Positions 1 through 8,426 of a stretch of DNA of 64,000 nt are shown here, piece after piece. The first letter of the stretch is position 1. Every line of letters begins with the position of its first letter. The notes below the pieces were generated by a model, which did no database searches, had not been told where the DNA came from, and worked only from the letters and a program-made list of their open reading frames with translations. This DNA is from Acidobacteriota bacterium (GTDB taxonomy: Bacteria > Acidobacteriota > Terriglobia > Acidiferrales > UBA7541): positions 17,357 to 81,356 of the forward strand of contig JACQDE010000025.1 of NCBI GenBank assembly GCA_016201285.1, in the 5' to 3' direction. Made by a program: the position numbers and the translations under genes.

Positions 1-583
1 GGGCGGCGTCCACAAGGTCGAGCGCGCCCGGAAGTTCAGGGGCCAGCGTCAGAATTTTCCCGCAGCCAGCGGCGGCGCCGAGCATCCGGCTCAGCGAAGA
101 AGCGGACGGCACGGCAATCCAATCTTCTGGATGGACGCCGCGGCGGGCATGGCTGATGAACGGACCCTCGAAGTGAATGCCGAGGATTTCGGCTTCGGGA
201 GCGTCGCCGCCGGGAGGCGACTTGTCGCGGATGAAGCGGGCAATGCCCTCAAGGCTGTGGCAGGTGGGGTCGAGGGCGGCCGTGACGGTGGTGGCGACAA
301 GTGAAGTGGTGCCGAAGCGGGCAGCCGTGCGGGCCACAGCGTCCAGCGCGGCAGGATCGGCTTCCATGACATCGTGGCCGCCGGCGCCGTGGATGTGGAC
401 GTCCACAAAGCCCGGGACAATTGTCATGCCAGGCGCGCGGATTTCGCAGGCCCCCGGCGGGACGCGCACGGAATCGCGGCGGCCGACGGCGGAGATGCGG
501 CGGTCCTCAACGAGAACGACACAGTCGGTAATTTCCTCGAGAGGTGTCAAAGCGCGATCGGCGTAGATGGCGGTAGCCGTCAT
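1..583 (-). CDS. nagA: N-acetylglucosamine-6-phosphate deacetylase, 5' part (truncated by window edge)
   Basis: About 194 N-terminal residues are visible, read leftwards until the window edge. NagA is a cytosolic zinc amidohydrolase that removes acetate from GlcNAc-6-P in amino-sugar and cell-wall recycling. The metal-binding HIHG motif is at residues 63-66 after a short beta domain, followed by HFEGPF at about 137-142, a family signature that is part of the substrate and metal site. The ATG at 583 is the first in-frame start that fits the conserved N-terminus, but no clear Shine-Dalgarno precedes it. It is divergent from the small basic gene at 716, and a strong hairpin (626-632 with 640-646) lies between them. 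The catalytic aspartate region lies outside the window. Confidence 0.9.
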   Translation of the reverse strand, partial: MTATAIYADRALTPLEEITDCVVLVEDRRISAVGRRDSVRVPPGACEIRAPGMTIVPGFVDVHIHGAGGHDVMEADPAALDAVARTAARFGTTSLVATTVTAALDPTCHSLEGIARFIRDKSPPGGDAPEAEILGIHFEGPFISHARRGVHPEDWIAVPSASSLSRMLGAAAGCGKILTLAPELPGALDLVDAA

Positions 584-715
584 GGACGCGGTAAATGGTA
601 CTTGAAGGACAGAAGAAAGTCATAACCCGGCCCCGAAAAGGCCGGGACGTTCCGCTTTGCAGCCGGGCAGAAGAACGATAAACTGCCAAGCCTCAGTTCG
701 ACGGGAGGAATCTGG

Positions 716-889
716 ATGGCAAAGGATAAGAGATTCGTGGCATGGAAGCGTCACCACCGGCGGCGCAAAGCGGCGAAGGCGAAGGTGAAGCTCTACGAGC
801 ACGGCAAGTTGCCCCACGAGAAGCTGCCGATGCTGGCGAAGGAATTCCTACGTCGCAAGCGGCGCGGCCAGGCGGCGACAGCGGCATAA
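716..889 (+). CDS. Small very basic protein, 57 aa, unknown function
   Basis: This 57-codon frame starts with ATG 7-8 bases after a good Shine-Dalgarno (GGGAGG, 703-708). It begins MAKDKRFVAWKRHH and is packed with Arg, Lys and His, with almost no acidic stretch, which suggests an RNA- or DNA-binding protein; the function is inferred from composition only. It is divergent from nagA and is followed by a 9-bp GC-rich hairpin (897-919), so it looks like a single-gene unit. It is short enough to be missed by automatic gene calling. I do not recognise the family. Confidence 0.65.
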   Translation: MAKDKRFVAWKRHHRRRKAAKAKVKLYEHGKLPHEKLPMLAKEFLRRKRRGQAATAA

Positions 890-896
890 ACACAAC

Positions 897-919
897 GGGC
901 AGGGCGCAGGGCCCTGCCC
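897..919 (+). terminator. GC-rich hairpin after the small basic gene
   Basis: GGGCAGGGC (897-905) pairs perfectly with GCCCTGCCC (911-919) around a 5-base loop, 8 bases after the stop of the 57-aa gene and between two convergent genes. There is no T-run, so termination is a guess. Confidence 0.4.
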
Positions 920-951
920 ATTGAAGTGTGTTCAGGCGTGGCGAAAAGCGG

Positions 952-1314
952 TCAGCTTTTCGGTTTGGCGGCTTCGGCCTTGGGCTCCGGAGCCATTTCG
1001 ATGGCCTTTACCTTGATGGTGTCGCCATCAACCGAACCAGTCACTTTCACGAAATGGCCGGCGTGCTCGACGAGTTTTTCCTGGGGATCGAGCGTGTAAA
1101 CTTTCTTGTCGGCGGGATTGTAGAGCGCCCACTTGGCCCCGCTGTCCACGCACTTCTTGGCGCAAGCAGCGTGATCGGCGCGGGCACCCCTGGCCCCGCA
1201 CGCGCTATCGGTGACCCAACCCGTCCAGGAACCTTCCTTGCCCTTATCTGACGCCAGGCTGATGCCTGCAACTAGCACCAACGCCAGGCAACAAACCAAC
1301 AGACGCTTCGTCAT
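952..1314 (-). CDS. Small secreted protein, DUF5818-like
   Basis: The product is 120 aa with a clear signal peptide (MTKRLLVCC then a hydrophobic run, cleavage probably after ISLA near residue 20). The mature part has the pattern of small secreted acidobacterial proteins of the DUF5818 type: WTGWVTDSACG, a Cys-containing segment, CAKKC, GAKWALYN, then VKVTGSVDGDTIKVKAIE, which looks like a small OB/beta-barrel. The start at 1314 is preceded by GAGGGGG about 9 bases upstream; a longer frame to 1380 would place the signal peptide internally and was rejected. It is convergent with the 716-889 gene. The role is unknown; the repeated Cys residues could bind a metal or form disulfides in the periplasm. 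Confidence 0.75.
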   Translation of the reverse strand: MTKRLLVCCLALVLVAGISLASDKGKEGSWTGWVTDSACGARGARADHAACAKKCVDSGAKWALYNPADKKVYTLDPQEKLVEHAGHFVKVTGSVDGDTIKVKAIEMAPEPKAEAAKPKS

Positions 1315-1449
1315 AACACTTTCCCCCTCTTCGCAGTGTTTGAGATTACCCCGAACAGAGCAGGACAAGGACTTTGGCATAATTCCAGTTCCTTGTCCAG
1401 ATTGCCCACCTGAATAGATTCACTTGCGGCAGTGCGGGATGCACGGAAG

Positions 1450-1483
1450 AAAAAAGGGGAGGATCCGGGTAGGGGATCCTCCC
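1450..1483 (-). terminator. Rho-independent terminator of the 1516-2361 gene
   Basis: On the minus strand a 10-bp stem (1474-1483 with 1457-1466, GGGAGGATCC and its complement) is followed by a run of six T (1455-1450). It lies 33 bases after the stop codon of the minus-strand gene ending at 1516. Confidence 0.85.
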
Positions 1484-1515
1484 TGTGTGGGGTGCCCCGC
1501 TCTGGCCGGAAGGGA

Positions 1516-2361
1516 TTACTTGCCGGAGGCGGGCGCGGAAGCCTTCGGGGCGCTCAGGTAACCGACGACCTTGTTCTTGCCCACCTGGTTGACGACGAGC
1601 TCGAGAGGAGCGCGCGCGCCGCGGGTGTAGAAGTAGATCGGCTCGTTCACCGAGCGGTTCTTCTTCTCCAAGCGGAGATCGTCCGCGAAGAGAGCGATGG
1701 TGAACTGGTTCCTTTTCGTGTTGGTGTTGCGGAGCTCGACCATGATGCTGCCAAGCTTCTCGCGAATGCCCTTGCCATTGAGAGTGAACTCGAAGTAGTC
1801 GCGCTGGCCGAGGCGGCGGAGCTGCTCGATCTCCTCGTGGTTGCGGGCGATCAGAGTGCCCAGCTCGCCCTTGGCCATCTGGAGATGCTGCTTGGTGGCT
1901 TCGAGGTCGGTACGCACCCCGGAGACGTCGCCACTCAGAGCCTTCACGTCGGCCGTGCTGGCTTTGGCGGCCAGCTCGGTGCGGACAGAGGCCTCCATCT
2001 CTTCGAGGTGCTTGTCGTACTGTTCTTGGAATTGCTTGCCCTGCTTGCGGGCGCGGGAGAGCTCACCCTGGGTGAGCTTGAGGCGGTCGGTGACCCCGCT
2101 CAGTTCCCCTTGCGCCTGGGCGTTGGTTTCTTCGGTTTGCTTCAGTCGTTTGCTGAGGACATCCACGGATTCGCGCAGGGTTTTGACTTCGGCCTGCAAC
2201 TGGGCTGAAAGCCCCTGCTCGATGCTGCTGGCGCGGCTCGACGCACTGTAGCCCGCACCGAGCGCGAAGATGGACAGCACAGCCACGACGGCCACGGTGA
2301 GAATCAGCCAGCGCGGCGTGCCAGTGGATTCAGTGACCACAGATTCACGTTCTTCAAACAT
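1516..2361 (-). CDS. Membrane-anchored coiled-coil protein, unknown function
   Basis: The product is 281 aa. One transmembrane helix lies at about residues 16-38 (LILTVAVVAVLSIFALGAGY) after a short cytoplasmic tail. A long predicted coiled coil of roughly residues 50-190, rich in Glu, Lys, Gln and Ala heptads, is followed by a beta-rich C-terminal domain (about 195-265). The layout suggests an inner-membrane protein with an extended periplasmic stalk. The start at 2361 (MFEERESVV) is preceded by AAGGGAAAG and is preferred to longer upstream starts that add a non-conserved leader. It stands alone, with its own strong terminator at 1450-1483. I do not recognise the family; the coiled-coil call is by eye. 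Confidence 0.75.
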   Translation of the reverse strand: MFEERESVVTESTGTPRWLILTVAVVAVLSIFALGAGYSASSRASSIEQGLSAQLQAEVKTLRESVDVLSKRLKQTEETNAQAQGELSGVTDRLKLTQGELSRARKQGKQFQEQYDKHLEEMEASVRTELAAKASTADVKALSGDVSGVRTDLEATKQHLQMAKGELGTLIARNHEEIEQLRRLGQRDYFEFTLNGKGIREKLGSIMVELRNTNTKRNQFTIALFADDLRLEKKNRSVNEPIYFYTRGARAPLELVVNQVGKNKVVGYLSAPKASAPASGK

Positions 2362-2582
2362 GTTCTTTCCCTTTCGAAATACCCTTGCGCCAATGCACAG
2401 AGCACGCGGCACACCAAAAGGGCGTGAGCACGACACGGCGCTATCCTGCACATTACAAGGCGGTTACTTGTGATTCGAGGCGGGAGTGGGAACTAGGCAG
2501 TCGTACTAGGCCTTGCAGTTTTTACGCGAAGCCGATAGTTTCTGCGGTTCCGGGGGAGCTTCCCACATTGGAGGAATGACAA

Positions 2583-3932
2583 ATGATTACGCGTCGGCGG
2601 TTTTTCAGTTCGCTCGGAATAGCCGCAGGGACAGCCGCGGTGCTGGGCGCCACGGAACTTGGCACGGAGATGAAGACGGGGCAAGTGGCGTCGCTGAAGC
2701 CGCCGTTTCGGCTGCCGGTGGAATGGTACCGCGCGACGGTGAAGCGGTTCCAGGAGCGGCTTGGGGCGCTGGGGCTGGGCGGAGCCATCGTCTCCGACCC
2801 GTTGAATCGGAATTATCTGACGGGAATTTTTTTGACGGAAACGGAGCGGCCGAATTTTCTGTTTGTGCCGGCCACGGGCGAGCCGGTGGCGTTCATCCCG
2901 GGGCTGGATCGGGACATGGCGGGGTCGTGGTGGGTGAAGGAATTTGAGTGGTACTTCGATTATCCGCACGCGGGCGAATACGACAAAGTGGTGTGGAAGG
3001 CTGGAGCGCAGGAAGATCTTTTCAAGTGGATGCTGAAGGGGCTGGCGAAGCGCGGATTCGGCAATGCGAAGCTGGGGATTGACCGTGAGCCGACGCCGTC
3101 CCTGGCGAAGCGCTTCCGCGAGGCGCTGCCGGAAGCAAGCTTGAACGACATTGCGAAGGAACTCCTCGGGATGCGGCAGGTGAAGACGCGGGAAGAACTG
3201 GAGTTGACGCAGAAGGCGATTGACCTCCACGACGCGATGCTGGCGTTTGCGCGCGGGTTCATCCTGGAGAACGGCACGAAGGTCACCGATTTTGGCGTGC
3301 GCAGCGCGACCGAAGAGTTCGGCACGCGGACGCTGATGGCAGCCATGGGCAGCGAAGTCGACGGGAAGGCGCACCACGCGGTGGGCATCAGCCTGGAGTT
3401 TACGTGCCGCGCGGGCGTGGCAACCGCGTATCCGCACCCGAACCAGTTTTTCTACGCGAGAATCGCACCGGGGCAGGCGGTGCAGATCTCGTCGGTGATC
3501 AAAATCGGCGGGTACGGCGGGGAAGGCTACCGCGCCCTGCACGTCACTCCGATGAACGACCTGCAGAAAAAGATGTGGGACGTGCACACGGAAATGACGC
3601 TGAAGCAGGCGGAATTCTCCAAGGCCGGTGCGAAGTGCAATGCGGTGGCGGAAGCGACGCTGGCCATCGCACAGAAGGCGGGGATGGAGAAATACGTCTA
3701 TCACCGGCCGGCGCACGGGCAGGGCATGGAGGGTCACCAGGCGCCCTATCTGTCGCTGGGGGACGACACGATGCTGGTGGAGAACATGACGGTTTCGAAT
3801 GAGCCGGGGCTTTACAACCTGGAAGGCGGCTACGGGTACAACCACTCGAACTGCGTGCACGTGCAACGGAAGCGCGGCGTAATCATGAACAAGGCGCCAC
3901 TGACGCAGGAGTTCTGCTGGCTGAGGATCTAG
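2583..3932 (+). CDS. TAT-exported M24-fold (Xaa-Pro aminopeptidase/creatinase-like) protein
   Basis: The product is 449 aa, starting after GGAGGAATGACAA. The N-terminus ITRRRFFSSLG is a twin-arginine type signal, so the protein is probably folded before export. Residues 45-190 resemble the creatinase N-terminal domain and 200-449 the M24 pita-bread domain (AHGQGMEGHQAPY near 377-389, NEPGLY at 406-411). In active M24 metallopeptidases two Asp, one His and two Glu bind the dinuclear metal. Here the segment expected to carry both Asp (about 303-320, IKIGGYGGEGYRA) has none, and the last Glu position reads NHSN. One Glu (407) and the His motif remain. It may therefore be a creatinase-like non-metal hydrolase or a binding protein rather than a peptidase. 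It is monocistronic in this window. Confidence 0.8.
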   Translation: MITRRRFFSSLGIAAGTAAVLGATELGTEMKTGQVASLKPPFRLPVEWYRATVKRFQERLGALGLGGAIVSDPLNRNYLTGIFLTETERPNFLFVPATGEPVAFIPGLDRDMAGSWWVKEFEWYFDYPHAGEYDKVVWKAGAQEDLFKWMLKGLAKRGFGNAKLGIDREPTPSLAKRFREALPEASLNDIAKELLGMRQVKTREELELTQKAIDLHDAMLAFARGFILENGTKVTDFGVRSATEEFGTRTLMAAMGSEVDGKAHHAVGISLEFTCRAGVATAYPHPNQFFYARIAPGQAVQISSVIKIGGYGGEGYRALHVTPMNDLQKKMWDVHTEMTLKQAEFSKAGAKCNAVAEATLAIAQKAGMEKYVYHRPAHGQGMEGHQAPYLSLGDDTMLVENMTVSNEPGLYNLEGGYGYNHSNCVHVQRKRGVIMNKAPLTQEFCWLRI

Positions 3933-4072
3933 CCAGATGGAGAGAATGTGCTGTCAGACGTACTCCCGAAGAGCCAAAAGAGACGAGGAATCACGCAACC
4001 CACGGAGCGGCCTAACCGAGAGATTCTTCGCTGCGCTCGCAGTGTCAGCGGAAGCATTCGCGGGCTTCCCCG

Positions 4073-6613
4073 CTAGAATTTTCCAGCGGGTGAATCAAAT
4101 GTGCCGTTGCCATCCCGGTCGATCCAGATCGGGTTGGTGATGGCGAATGGCGTATTCGCCCGACCTTTCCAGCTCGGCAGCACGGGATCCATCGGGCGGC
4201 TCCCGCGCACGGCTACGACCACCCAGGTGTCCGACGTCGGCGAGAACTCCACGATCAGGGTCGCCGGTGATTTGGACCCCGCCATTTGGATCACTTTCAG
4301 TTCCTTTCCATTGGCGAAAACCCGGAGGGTGTCCATCGGCCCCATCCACTCGGGCCACTGTACGTGAATCTCCAACTTGACTGTGCCTTTGCTGGGGGGA
4401 ATCGAAAGCATGTCACCGATGCGCGATTGTTCCCCCGCCGTGAACGAGACAAAAGGACCGTTCGACACCACGACTCGATGGTGCTTGATCGCCTGGACCA
4501 CGGCCCGTTCGCTGGTCTTTCTCGCACCCGGTCCGTTCAGCCCCTTGATCGTCGTGGCCGGGCTGAGGAAGACGTAGTTCCGCGGGTAGCCCACTTCCTG
4601 CGTGGCCACAGCATGGGAGTCGGAATTTCCAACGGCGGTGAACCGATAGCCTCGATTCAAGAGAGCGAACCAGTCCTTCAAGATCATGTCCGTGGCAAAG
4701 TAGTCTTCCCCGCTCCACAACCCGTTCATGATCTCCAGGGCGTCGAAGTTCAGCGAAAAGCCGCGCGCCTTGGATCCCTCCAAGTCCGCTACGTCCAATT
4801 GCACGCTGTCGAAGTAAGCATGCTTCTGATACGGCCAGCGCGGATGATTGACCTGGACTACATTGCTCCGCCCCCCATTCTGAGCGCGCGCCTCGGCAAA
4901 AAACGTCTCCGGAGTCTTGTTCCGCACATCCATTGCGCCACCCCAGCGACGATCAGGCCGGTAGAGCACAGGGAAAACGTTGAAATGCCCCCATTTCACC
5001 GTGGTGAGCTCATCGCCAGCCAGCGAGAAGAGTTTCGAGGTGAGACCGAGATTTCGGATGGTGGAGGAGTAGTCGGAGATGACGTTGTGGTCGGTGGAAG
5101 CGACGATCTGAACTCCTTCGGCCACCAGGCTCGTCACGCGATCGGGCAAGGACACCGTGCTATCGTCGCTGGGGCTGGCGTGGACGTGGAAATCAGCGGT
5201 GAACCAGCCTGGCGTCGAGAGTTCGCGACGGAGCGTCATCCGGAGTGTCGTCTCCGCGCCGGCGCTGACGGTCACATCGCTCCAAGCCACCCCAAACGCC
5301 AGTCCGTGCGTCGCCGCAACGCGGTAATGGCCAGGCGGGACCGCAAACGCGCCGGCGCCAGTCACCGTGAAGACATTGTTGAGTGCTCCCGCCGCTTTGT
5401 CGGGGCTGCCCAAGTAAGGGTTGGGGCCTTCGGGCAACGTAACGACCAGCTTTGCCGGCAAGAGTTCATCGGTTTCGGCATCCCGCACCTCAAAACGCAC
5501 AACTCCCCGCGCTCCGAATCCAAAATCGACAGCCGTCGTCTTGTCCGGTTCCACGTCGATTTTCCGGGGCTGGGCAGCCGCTCGGCCGGGCGCCGTCGCT
5601 GACACAACAAACGAACCGGGTGGGACGCGTGCCACAAAGTGTCCCCATCCATCGCTGGTCGTCGTCAGGAAAGGCGACACCGTTTCGGTGCTGAGAATAA
5701 TGGTTGCCGCCGGAATCGGCGCGTTCGTTGCTTCCTCGCGCAAATAGCCGTCGATGGTTCCGAGCGGTATGCGGTTAAGGGAAAGCAGCACCTCCACGGC
5801 GGAAGCGACACTCCCTGTCCCCACCGACAAGTATCTCTTGAAGACGAACGGATGATGCGGGTTGAGGGTGACGTGGCGGAGATAGCTGTCCGTCCAGGTC
5901 GAATGATTCATGGAATCAAATTGGGGAGCGTCCACCGCATAACCGTAGCTGATCTTGTCTCCTTGTGCGGCCACCCAAGGGAATGATTGATTCACGTTCA
6001 ACAACTCGTAGCCTACACCGGGAGCAAAATTATCGGTCACACCCCACTGCACCGCATCACCCACGGCGTAGTCCCCGATCACCTCATCACTCTGGTTTGC
6101 GAGCGTGGTAACGATCGTGATGAAGCGGTCGTGCGGTCCCATCTGGTAATCCGTGACCACTTTGATGTTTGGGGCCCCGAGGTCGTGCCCGGCCGCGCGG
6201 ACCACCGCCAGCTCGCCGTCGCGCCCATCGCGCAACACTTTGACGCTCGTGTAATGCGCCTGGTTTGGCCAGTAGGTGTTGAGCAGCGTGTAGAAATGGG
6301 TGAAACCGTCGTAGTTGTCAGCGGTACGCGCGATGTCAAGGATATTGCCGCCTGAACTCGAGAACGCGTAAGCATAGTCTGCCGCGGAAATCACCGCTTT
6401 GATCTCCGCATTCATCAGCAGAAAATGGCCCACCTCGCCCTTGGCTTCGGGACCCCGGCACAATTCCGCCCGGCGCTCGATCTTCTTGGCCATGAGGACG
6501 GTGTGCGCCGCAAGGATTCCGTGCGGGGGAAAAGTTGAGCCCAACAGGAAAAGAAGGACAAAGATGGTCAAGACAGACCAGCGGCCCAATTGCGGCTGGA
6601 TCTCTACATTCAC
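4073..6613 (-). CDS. Membrane-anchored PHP-domain (CehA/McbA-type) metallohydrolase
   Basis: The product is 846 aa from a GTG start at 6613 (AGGAG six bases upstream); an upstream TTG at 6685 would add 24 residues without a ribosome site. A hydrophobic segment at about 14-35 anchors or exports it. Next come an N-terminal beta domain, one or two carboxypeptidase-regulatory-like beta sandwiches (roughly 285-470), then a PHP-type catalytic domain with HVH at about 476-478, STDHN at about 506, AGDE, NHP and GNSDSH. These His and Asp residues are the usual three-metal ligands of PHP phosphoesterases such as the CehA/McbA family. The substrate is unknown; phosphoesters or carbamates are possible from the family. 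The stop overlaps a short inverted repeat (CCCGCT/AGCGGG, 4068-4089). Confidence 0.8.
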   Translation of the reverse strand: MNVEIQPQLGRWSVLTIFVLLFLLGSTFPPHGILAAHTVLMAKKIERRAELCRGPEAKGEVGHFLLMNAEIKAVISAADYAYAFSSSGGNILDIARTADNYDGFTHFYTLLNTYWPNQAHYTSVKVLRDGRDGELAVVRAAGHDLGAPNIKVVTDYQMGPHDRFITIVTTLANQSDEVIGDYAVGDAVQWGVTDNFAPGVGYELLNVNQSFPWVAAQGDKISYGYAVDAPQFDSMNHSTWTDSYLRHVTLNPHHPFVFKRYLSVGTGSVASAVEVLLSLNRIPLGTIDGYLREEATNAPIPAATIILSTETVSPFLTTTSDGWGHFVARVPPGSFVVSATAPGRAAAQPRKIDVEPDKTTAVDFGFGARGVVRFEVRDAETDELLPAKLVVTLPEGPNPYLGSPDKAAGALNNVFTVTGAGAFAVPPGHYRVAATHGLAFGVAWSDVTVSAGAETTLRMTLRRELSTPGWFTADFHVHASPSDDSTVSLPDRVTSLVAEGVQIVASTDHNVISDYSSTIRNLGLTSKLFSLAGDELTTVKWGHFNVFPVLYRPDRRWGGAMDVRNKTPETFFAEARAQNGGRSNVVQVNHPRWPYQKHAYFDSVQLDVADLEGSKARGFSLNFDALEIMNGLWSGEDYFATDMILKDWFALLNRGYRFTAVGNSDSHAVATQEVGYPRNYVFLSPATTIKGLNGPGARKTSERAVVQAIKHHRVVVSNGPFVSFTAGEQSRIGDMLSIPPSKGTVKLEIHVQWPEWMGPMDTLRVFANGKELKVIQMAGSKSPATLIVEFSPTSDTWVVVAVRGSRPMDPVLPSWKGRANTPFAITNPIWIDRDGNGTFDSPAGKF

Positions 6614-6813
6614 GGGAGGCTCCTCGCTGAGAGATGTCGAAATGCATGGAGAAGTCTGGCTCGCTGGATTCCTGCGTGCGTCCAATCAACGCCTGGAATC
6701 ACGGTGTCGACCCCTGCTTGCGGAGCGCCCCCGGCCTTTTCGGGGAGGAAGAATTCGTCAGAGCACTGTACTCCCGGCTGGCCCGGACCGATACCGTGCC
6801 GCCACGGTCCCAT

Positions 6814-7665
6814 TTACCGAGTGATGACCATGTTTTGGAGTGCGGCGATGCGCTTTTCGAGCGGCGGGTGAGTGTTGAGCGGGCTGCTGAAAACTGAGCC
6901 GGCGCTGAGCGGCGCAACGATGTAGAGCGACGACGTGGACGGATTGGTGTCCATGGGGATGCGCTTGTTGTACGCGCCAAGCTTCTCGAGCGCGCGGATC
7001 AAGCCAAAGGGATGGCCGACGATCTGAGCGGCGGAAGCGTCGGCCGCAAATTCCCGCTGGCGCGAAATGGCAAGCTGGATAAACACCGCAGCCAGCGGCG
7101 CCAGGAAGAGCATCAGCAGGGCGCCCAGGCCGCCACCGCCGCGGTTATCGTCGTCGCGGTAGCCGCCGAAGATCATCGCGAAGCGGCCCATCATAGCAAG
7201 GTGGGTGATCGCGCCCGCAATCGTGGCGGCCACGGAGGCGGTGAGGATGTCGTAGTTGCGGACGTGCGAAAGCTCGTGAGCGAGGACGCCTTCGATCTCT
7301 TCGTCGGTCATCACCTGCATCAGGCCAGCAGTGACGGCGACGGAGGCATTTTTAGGATTGCGGCCGGTGGCAAAGGCGTTCGGCGCAGCTTCCGGGATGA
7401 GATAGAGCTTGGGCATGGGCAGATGGGCCATGCCGCAGAGGCGGTCCATGATCTGGTAAAGGCGCGGGGATTCTTCGCGCGAAACCGGCTGCGCGCCGCT
7501 CATGGACAAGGCAATCTTGTCCGAGAAGAAGTATGCGACGCCGTTCATCACGACGGCGATGACCAGAGCAAAGGTCATGCCCCGCTGGCCGCCAATCAAC
7601 TGCCCGCCGAAAAGCAACAGCAGGGTCAGTGCGGTCAACAGCATGGCAGTCTTAAACGTGTTCAT
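6814..7665 (-). CDS. htpX: HtpX-type membrane zinc metalloprotease (M48)
   Basis: The product is 283 aa. Two N-terminal transmembrane helices (about 5-22 and 32-50) are followed by the HELSH zinc motif at residues 130-134, a second hydrophobic hairpin (about 140-195) and the third ligand Glu in REFAADASA (near 205). HtpX degrades misfolded membrane proteins at the inner membrane in concert with FtsH. The length is typical. AGGAAACCC precedes the ATG, and a convincing sigma-70 promoter lies at 7693-7721. It neighbours hsp20, another protein-quality gene, but each has its own promoter. Confidence 0.95.
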   Translation of the reverse strand: MNTFKTAMLLTALTLLLLFGGQLIGGQRGMTFALVIAVVMNGVAYFFSDKIALSMSGAQPVSREESPRLYQIMDRLCGMAHLPMPKLYLIPEAAPNAFATGRNPKNASVAVTAGLMQVMTDEEIEGVLAHELSHVRNYDILTASVAATIAGAITHLAMMGRFAMIFGGYRDDDNRGGGGLGALLMLFLAPLAAVFIQLAISRQREFAADASAAQIVGHPFGLIRALEKLGAYNKRIPMDTNPSTSSLYIVAPLSAGSVFSSPLNTHPPLEKRIAALQNMVITR

Positions 7666-7692
7666 GGGTTTCCTGATTTACCCCCAAGATTC

Positions 7693-7721
7693 AGTGTAGA
7701 GACGCGGGGTGCGTCCGTCAA
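7693..7721 (-). promoter_or_regulatory. Sigma-70-type promoter of htpX
   Basis: On the minus strand TTGACG (7721-7716), a 17-base spacer and TACACT (7698-7693) sit 28 bases before the htpX start. Confidence 0.65.
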
Positions 7722-7804
7722 ATCGCGTGCGCCATCTATTTGATGCGACCGCTTCGTGGGCGGCGGCATAGCTGAACTTCACCGGACTTCTGAGCCGGCA
7801 GCGA

Positions 7805-7835
7805 GCGGGGGCCGAAGGCGAACTTCGGCCCCCGC
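7805..7835 (-). terminator. Strong hairpin after hsp20
   Basis: A perfect 12-bp stem (7805-7816 with 7824-7835, GCGGGGGCCGAA) with a 7-base loop begins 11 bases after the hsp20 stop. No T-run follows, so it may protect the 3' end rather than terminate alone. Confidence 0.6.
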
Positions 7836-7846
7836 AACTATGCGGT

Positions 7847-8305
7847 TTACTTGCCATTCGAGGTGACGCTGACCTTCACCTGCTTGGGCTTGGACTCCTC
7901 GCGCTTGGGCAGGTTCACGGTGAGAACGCCGTTGCGGTATTCCGCCTTGATCTGGTCGGTGTTCACCGTGTCGGGCAGGGAGAAGCTGCGGCTGAAGGCG
8001 CCGTAAGCGCGCTCCATGCGCAGATAGTTGTCCTCGGAGACGTTCTTTTCAAGCTTACGCTCTCCGCGGATGGTCAGCATGTTGTTCTCGATGCGGATGT
8101 CAATGTCCTTCTCATTCAGGTCGGGCAGGTCCGCGCGGAGCACCAGGTCGTGCTCGGTCTCGTAGATGTCCACAGCCGGCGACCATGCGGTGAGGGCGGA
8201 GTCAGTATCTGGAACCCGGAAGAAGGAATCCTCGAACATGCGGTTCAGGTGTTCGTGGAGCGTGTTGAGTGTCCGGAAAGGGTCGCGACGAATGATGGAA
8301 ACCAC
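7847..8305 (-). CDS. Hsp20/alpha-crystallin family small heat-shock protein
   Basis: The product is 152 aa with a GTG start preceded by CAGGAGGAG. A short N-terminal arm (DPFRTLNTLHEHLNRMFED) leads into the alpha-crystallin domain at about 43-140, with the conserved A-x-x-x-N-G-V-L motif (AEYRNGVLTVNLPK) near the end and a short C-terminal tail. It is an ATP-independent holdase that binds unfolding proteins in the cytosol. The missing I-x-I tail motif could be replaced by VKVSV. A near-consensus sigma-70 promoter lies at 8351-8379, in an AT-rich leader with three AGCATA repeats. No CIRCE or ROSE-like element was recognised. Confidence 0.95.
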   Translation of the reverse strand: MVSIIRRDPFRTLNTLHEHLNRMFEDSFFRVPDTDSALTAWSPAVDIYETEHDLVLRADLPDLNEKDIDIRIENNMLTIRGERKLEKNVSEDNYLRMERAYGAFSRSFSLPDTVNTDQIKAEYRNGVLTVNLPKREESKPKQVKVSVTSNGK

Positions 8306-8329
8306 GTTTTCTCCTCCTGATTGATCTGC

Positions 8330-8379
8330 AGCATAGCTTAGTCATAGCAAAGCATAAAACATGAGCATAATGATGTCAA
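8330..8379 (-). promoter_or_regulatory. hsp20 promoter with AGCATA direct repeats
   Basis: On the minus strand TTGACA (8379-8374), a 17-base spacer and TATGCT (8356-8351) form a strong sigma-70 promoter. AGCATA occurs on the plus strand at 8330, 8351 and 8364, the middle copy overlapping the -10 box. The repeats may be an operator, which is inference. Confidence 0.7.
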
Positions 8380-8426
8380 GTAATTTCTTTCGACACGAAA
8401 TATGGTGAAAACAAAGTTTTGTGTGG

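Noticed and set aside
2493..3866. 457-codon frame on the minus strand opposite the M24 gene
   Set aside because: Arg/His/Pro-rich antisense shadow of a high-GC gene, with no recognisable domain.
4286..5602. 438-codon plus-strand frame opposite the PHP-domain gene
   Set aside because: Antisense of a motif-bearing gene and low complexity.
8306..8420. CIRCE element before hsp20
   Set aside because: The TTAGCACTC-N9-GAGTGCTAA consensus is not present.
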